From Amycolatopsis sp. DSM 110486 (GTDB lineage: Bacteria; Actinomycetota; Actinomycetes; Mycobacteriales; Pseudonocardiaceae): a stretch of DNA of 64,000 nt. The notes beneath the pieces are model-generated. The model was not told the DNA's origin and did no database searches. It was given only the letters and a program-made list of their open reading frames with translations. How positions within the stretch are numbered: the first letter of the stretch is position 1; every line of letters starts with the position of its first letter. The translations under genes and the position numbers were made by a program. Below are positions 60,967-64,000 of this stretch, piece by piece. Location of the stretch: contig NZ_CP080519.1 in NCBI RefSeq assembly GCF_019468465.1, positions 8,053,001 through 8,117,000 on the forward strand. Direction: 5' to 3'.

Positions 60967-61794
60967 TCACCGGCTTGGCAGCGCGACGCGGGTGGCGTCG
61001 AGCTCGGCGAGCAGGTCGCCGTGGTCGTCGACGCGGTGCAGGACGTCGTCGGCGGTGAAGGTGAGCTCGGCAGGGGTGCGGCAGGCGCGGACTTCGTCCC
61101 AGGTGATCGGGGTGGAGACGGTGGGGGTGGCGCGGCCGCGCAGCGAGTACGGGGCGATCGTGGTCTTCGCGACGTGGTTCTGGCTCCAATCGATCAGCAC
61201 GCGGCCCGTGCGCAGGTTCTTCGCCATCTTGAAGACCACGAGGTCGGGCATCTCGGCGGCGAGCTGTTCGGCGATCGCCTTGGCGTAGGCGGAGGTCCGC
61301 TCGGGCCGGCGGACACGGACACCGCAGGACACCTGCAGGCCTTTCGAACCGCTGGTCTTCGGCAGCGGAGTGAGCCCGTCTGCGGTGAGCACCTCGAGCA
61401 GGCGCTCGGCGACACGGCAGCACTCGACCACGCTGGCGCCCTCGCCAGGATCGAGGTCGAACACGAGCTGGTCCGGGGCCAGGCGTTTCGGGCCAGGCCC
61501 GACGGTCCACTGGCGCACGTGCAGCTCGAGCGCGGCGAGGTTGGCCGCCCACACCAGGCTCGGCAGATCCTCGATCAGCGCGTAGGTGATCGTGCCGGGG
61601 CCGCGGCCGCCGCGGGATCCAGAGCTGGGCAGCGTCACGGTCTGGACCCAGTCGGGGGCGCCGCGCGGGAGGTTCTTCTCGAAGAACGCTTCCCCGCCGG
61701 TGCCGTCGGGGAAGCGCACCATTATCCGAACTAGTGCAGGCCGCCTTCCAACCAGCGAGAACATCAACTTCTTCGGCGCCATCGAGGTCGACAT
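60967..61794 (-). CDS. LigD-type polymerase domain protein, N-terminally truncated
   Basis: The 275-residue frame lacks the usual LigD-Pol opening (about 50 residues including the RPL..KR.P strand). Homology begins at VRFPDGTGGEAFFEKNLPRG. Then come PDQLVFDLDPGEGA (metal Asp pair), PKTSGSKGLQV (usually GGKGLHV; the His is Gln) and GRVLIDWSQN with TTIAPYSLRGRATPTVSTPI. LigD polymerases fill ends during non-homologous end joining. The first ~20 residues are read from DNA antisense to a putative transposase tail, so the true start has been lost. It is probably inactive or altered. Confidence 0.8.
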   Translation of the reverse strand: MSTSMAPKKLMFSLVGRRPALVRIMVRFPDGTGGEAFFEKNLPRGAPDWVQTVTLPSSGSRGGRGPGTITYALIEDLPSLVWAANLAALELHVRQWTVGPGPKRLAPDQLVFDLDPGEGASVVECCRVAERLLEVLTADGLTPLPKTSGSKGLQVSCGVRVRRPERTSAYAKAIAEQLAAEMPDLVVFKMAKNLRTGRVLIDWSQNHVAKTTIAPYSLRGRATPTVSTPITWDEVRACRTPAELTFTADDVLHRVDDHGDLLAELDATRVALPSR

Positions 61795-61864
61795 CGAAGG
61801 CGAGCTGGCCCAGCTCGGCCCGACCGGCTACCGGCCGCTACGTGTGCGCGACACCTTGTTTTGA
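61740..61864 (+). pseudogene. Possible transposase C-terminal remnant
   Basis: The plus frame ending at TGA 61862-61864 reads SENINFFGAIEVDIEGELAQ followed by LGPTGYRPLRVRDTLF. The pattern, a NF-aromatic start and a LRPLR-like end, resembles the last ~35 residues of Tn3-like transposases. It has no upstream coding part. The match is from memory of the family style and is tentative. It covers the point where the LigD-Pol gene loses its N-terminus. Confidence 0.35.
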
Positions 61865-61895
61865 CCTGACGGCGCGAGCAGGAACGCGGCACTCG

Positions 61896-62876
61896 TCAAC
61901 GTGCCTCGATACGATCGGCGTGGCGGTCATTGGCCGAGCGCCACGCCGTCACCATGAGCTCGCCGCCATGGCCTTCGCTCTCTTCGATGATCAGCTCGCT
62001 GCCGGGCCAGGCACGGTGCAGCAACCAGGGGAAGGCCGCCGGGCCGCTGACGTCGCGCCGACCGTGGATGAGGGTGGCCGGGATGCCATGCAGGCGATCC
62101 ATTCGCTGCAGAATCGGCGGATTCAGGAACGCGTCGTTGGCCCAGTAGTGCGTGACGAGCGTGGCGAAAACACGGAGATCATCGCTCCAGTCGGTGCGTG
62201 GCGGGACATGGCCAGAGCCGATCGAGATGTGGTGGTCTTCCCAGTCCATCCACGCTCGGCCCGTCGCGTCACGAACCTCGGGGTCGGCGTCGGTCATCAA
62301 ACGGGCGTATGCCTCGATGAGACGGCCCTCGTGTCGGCGATAACCGATGCCCGCCTGCTCGGCATGCGTCGCCAGCCGGTCCCACGCTTCGGGGTAAACA
62401 GCCCCGACTGTCTCGGTGATCCAGTCCACCTGAAACCGGTCGGTCGTGGTGACTGCCATGAGAACAACGCCCAGCACCCTTTCCGGATGATCCTGGGCGT
62501 AGGCAAGGGCGAGCGTAGAACCCCACGAAACACCGTTGAGTAGCCACTCGGCGACGTGAAGGTGCTTCCTGACCCGTTCGATGTCGGCAACAAGATCGGA
62601 CGTGGTGTTGTCTTCCAGCCGGTAGCCGGCCGCCGTGGCAAGAGGCGTCGAACGTCCGCAGCCTCGCTGGTCCAGACCGATGATGCGGAACCGCTTCGGA
62701 TCGAGTTTGTTCCGGTATTTGCCGGTGCCGAGCCCGCCACCCGGGCCTCCGTGCAAGTACAGGGCAGGGATCCCGTCAGGGTTCCCCGACTCCTCCCAGT
62801 AGATCTCATGCCCGCCACCAACCGGAAGAAGCCCGGAGGACCGCACCTCCACGTCATCGATCACGAGCGACGACAT
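61896..62876 (-). CDS. pip: Proline iminopeptidase (alpha/beta-hydrolase)
   Basis: The product has 326 residues from the ATG at 62876; the longer open frame to 62987 lacks family text. Diagnostic segments are EIYWEESGNPDGIPALYLHG then GPGGGLGTGKYRNKLDPKRF, LDQRGCGRSTPLA, the nucleophile elbow NGVSWGSTLALAYAQDHPER, MDWEDHHISI, LIHGRRDVSGP and the C-terminal His in ESEGHGGELM. It cleaves N-terminal proline from peptides in the cytosol. It is a single-gene unit; no strong ribosome site is seen. Confidence 0.93.
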   Translation of the reverse strand: MSSLVIDDVEVRSSGLLPVGGGHEIYWEESGNPDGIPALYLHGGPGGGLGTGKYRNKLDPKRFRIIGLDQRGCGRSTPLATAAGYRLEDNTTSDLVADIERVRKHLHVAEWLLNGVSWGSTLALAYAQDHPERVLGVVLMAVTTTDRFQVDWITETVGAVYPEAWDRLATHAEQAGIGYRRHEGRLIEAYARLMTDADPEVRDATGRAWMDWEDHHISIGSGHVPPRTDWSDDLRVFATLVTHYWANDAFLNPPILQRMDRLHGIPATLIHGRRDVSGPAAFPWLLHRAWPGSELIIEESEGHGGELMVTAWRSANDRHADRIEAR

Positions 62877-63005
62877 TAGCCGAAACGACCGGCCAGCGAC
62901 GCCAGACCGTCCATCGATCGCGCACTTCCCGGCGTCGGCAGCGTCACCAACTACAGCTACGGCGACGACACCACCACCAACGGCCACGCCACCACCTACA
63001 TCTTG

Positions 63006-63962
63006 TTAGGCCTGCGCCGATGACGTCGAATCGGCCGGGTCGGTAGCCATCGGCGATGACGCCCCGGAGCAGGGCACCGGCGACGAAGACTCCCCCGTAG
63101 ACGGCGACGTGGTGTAGAGCCATTTGTGCCATGGATCGGCGTGGGGGTCCGCGCCAGAGCGGAGCATCGCCGCCATCATCGGGTGGTTGTCCACATCGAC
63201 CAGGGACAGCACCGCCGCGAAGCCGCGCGCGCGGGCGGCGCGGTAGGCCGCGAGCAGGAGTTGGTCCACGTAGCGGTGACCGCGCTGCTCAGGTAGGACA
63301 CCGATGAGCACGATCATGCCCACCCCTGGATCACCTTCCCGTTGGGCCAGGCCCACGAACCCGACCGGCACACCGCCGGTCGTCTCGGCGTACAGCCACG
63401 ACTGGGCGTCCGCGGCAGAAGCGTGGTGGTCCAGGAACGTGGTGACCCACTGCTGGGGCTGGTGCCGGCCGAACACCAGGGCGTCGGTTCGGTCCAGGGT
63501 CTGGACCACGCACCGCCCGATCACGGATATGAACGCCTCCTGCCCGATCCGCGACATCGGCTCCAGTCGCAGGCCGACGGGCTCGGGCAGCGCTTGGCCG
63601 GTATCGGCCCACCGGAAGCCCTCTTTCTCCTGGAACAACTCGAACCCGCACGCCTGCGCGACGTCGCGGCGAGCGGCGTGGTCGGAGCTCACCGCGACGG
63701 GCAGGTAGACCGAGACGCCCTGCGGAGCCGCGTCCACGGCTGCGGTCACCGCGGCCCGTGCGGCACCCAGCCCGCCCTCTGCCCAGGACAGCCGAGCCAC
63801 CGCGTACTCGAGGGGCTCGCGCTCGAAGATCTCCGCCCGCCCCAACACCGCCGACGCCTGTTCCACACCGTCGCGCTCCACCACAAAACGCGCGATCGGC
63901 CTCAACGTCGATCCCGGACTGACCTGCGAGGGATCAAGTGTGACCCGACGAACCTCACCCAC
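63006..63962 (-). CDS. GNAT-family N-acetyltransferase
   Basis: The product has 318 residues from a GTG at 63962. The C-terminal half holds the acetyl-CoA fold: [40 protein letters not shown] (Q/R-x-x-G-x-G/A-like loop as QRGHRY) and [20 protein letters not shown]. The N-terminal half resembles a degenerate first GNAT domain. The last ~35 residues are a Ser/Pro-rich tail of low complexity. The substrate is unknown. The 129 bases before its 3' end (62877-63005) show no gene. Confidence 0.85.
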   Translation of the reverse strand: MGEVRRVTLDPSQVSPGSTLRPIARFVVERDGVEQASAVLGRAEIFEREPLEYAVARLSWAEGGLGAARAAVTAAVDAAPQGVSVYLPVAVSSDHAARRDVAQACGFELFQEKEGFRWADTGQALPEPVGLRLEPMSRIGQEAFISVIGRCVVQTLDRTDALVFGRHQPQQWVTTFLDHHASAADAQSWLYAETTGGVPVGFVGLAQREGDPGVGMIVLIGVLPEQRGHRYVDQLLLAAYRAARARGFAAVLSLVDVDNHPMMAAMLRSGADPHADPWHKWLYTTSPSTGESSSPVPCSGASSPMATDPADSTSSAQA

Positions 63963-64000
63963 TGCACAACCCCCGTCTCCTCATGCGCCAACCGCGACTA

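Overview
The window is very GC-rich chromosomal DNA from an actinomycete. Lipoprotein signals, GTG starts with four-base stop/start overlaps, an Lsr2 protein, a LigD-type polymerase and AICE-like debris all fit a Pseudonocardiales member (Amycolatopsis or Saccharopolyspora type). That placement is inference from style and gene content, not from a marker gene. Most of the window is catabolic and transport gene clusters, each with its own regulator, separated by hairpins and gene debris.

Layout. 0-2.5 kb: the end of pqqE, then pqqB (PQQ synthesis) and a secreted ThuA-like protein, closed by a 21-bp-arm hairpin. 2.5-10.5 kb (minus): aldehyde dehydrogenase, a ThDP enzyme and a complete branched-chain-amino-acid-type importer (binding protein, LivH, a LivM-LivG fusion, LivF). 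Divergent from it, 10.7-14.1 kb: IclR regulator, class III CoA-transferase, citryl-CoA lyase-like protein and an AroQ-like protein that lacks several catalytic residues. 14.1-16.4 kb: Gfo/Idh oxidoreductase with a decayed MDR gene behind it, and a TetR regulator behind an FMN-binding remnant. 16.7-27.4 kb: one long plus-strand operon with an N,N-dimethylformamidase-like large subunit, an Rbs-type sugar importer, DeoR regulator, FGGY kinase, GlpA-like dehydrogenase with a BFD-type [2Fe-2S] domain, and a second FAD oxidoreductase. 27.5-32.9 kb: LysR regulator, Old Yellow Enzyme relative, acyl-CoA dehydrogenase relative, GAF-LytTR sensor and a crotonase tail. 33-34.6 kb: an apolipoprotein N-acyltransferase homologue whose Cys and Glu are replaced.

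34.6-38.4 kb is an integration scar: excisionase, broken tyrosine integrase, 3' half of a tRNA that resembles tRNA-Asn, terminator, then Lsr2, gene-poor DNA and a truncated HAD phosphatase. 38.4-44.8 kb (plus): FCD-type GntR regulator, polar-amino-acid ABC importer (permease with an apparent frameshift), NAD epimerase, SDR and cyclic amidohydrolase. 44.9-58.0 kb: Opp/Dpp importer (minus) divergent from its binding protein, followed by Gfo/Idh, SDR, PuuE-type polysaccharide-deacetylase-fold hydrolase, TIM-barrel isomerase and SDR, then a second FCD-GntR with a hydantoinase, and an atypical SDR. These two modules converge on a shared hairpin and repeat the same logic: importer, FCD-GntR, NAD(P) oxidoreductases, cyclic amide hydrolase.

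58.0-64.0 kb holds a hexanucleotide repeat, a tandem-GAF histidine kinase without a partner regulator, IS debris, a LigD polymerase domain with a lost N-terminus next to a possible transposase tail, a proline iminopeptidase and a GNAT acetyltransferase. The recurring theme is uptake and C-N bond hydrolysis of unknown small molecules. The best candidates for undescribed pathways are the CoA-transferase/citryl-CoA lyase/AroQ-like set, the DMFase-like glycerol-type operon and the twin amidohydrolase modules.
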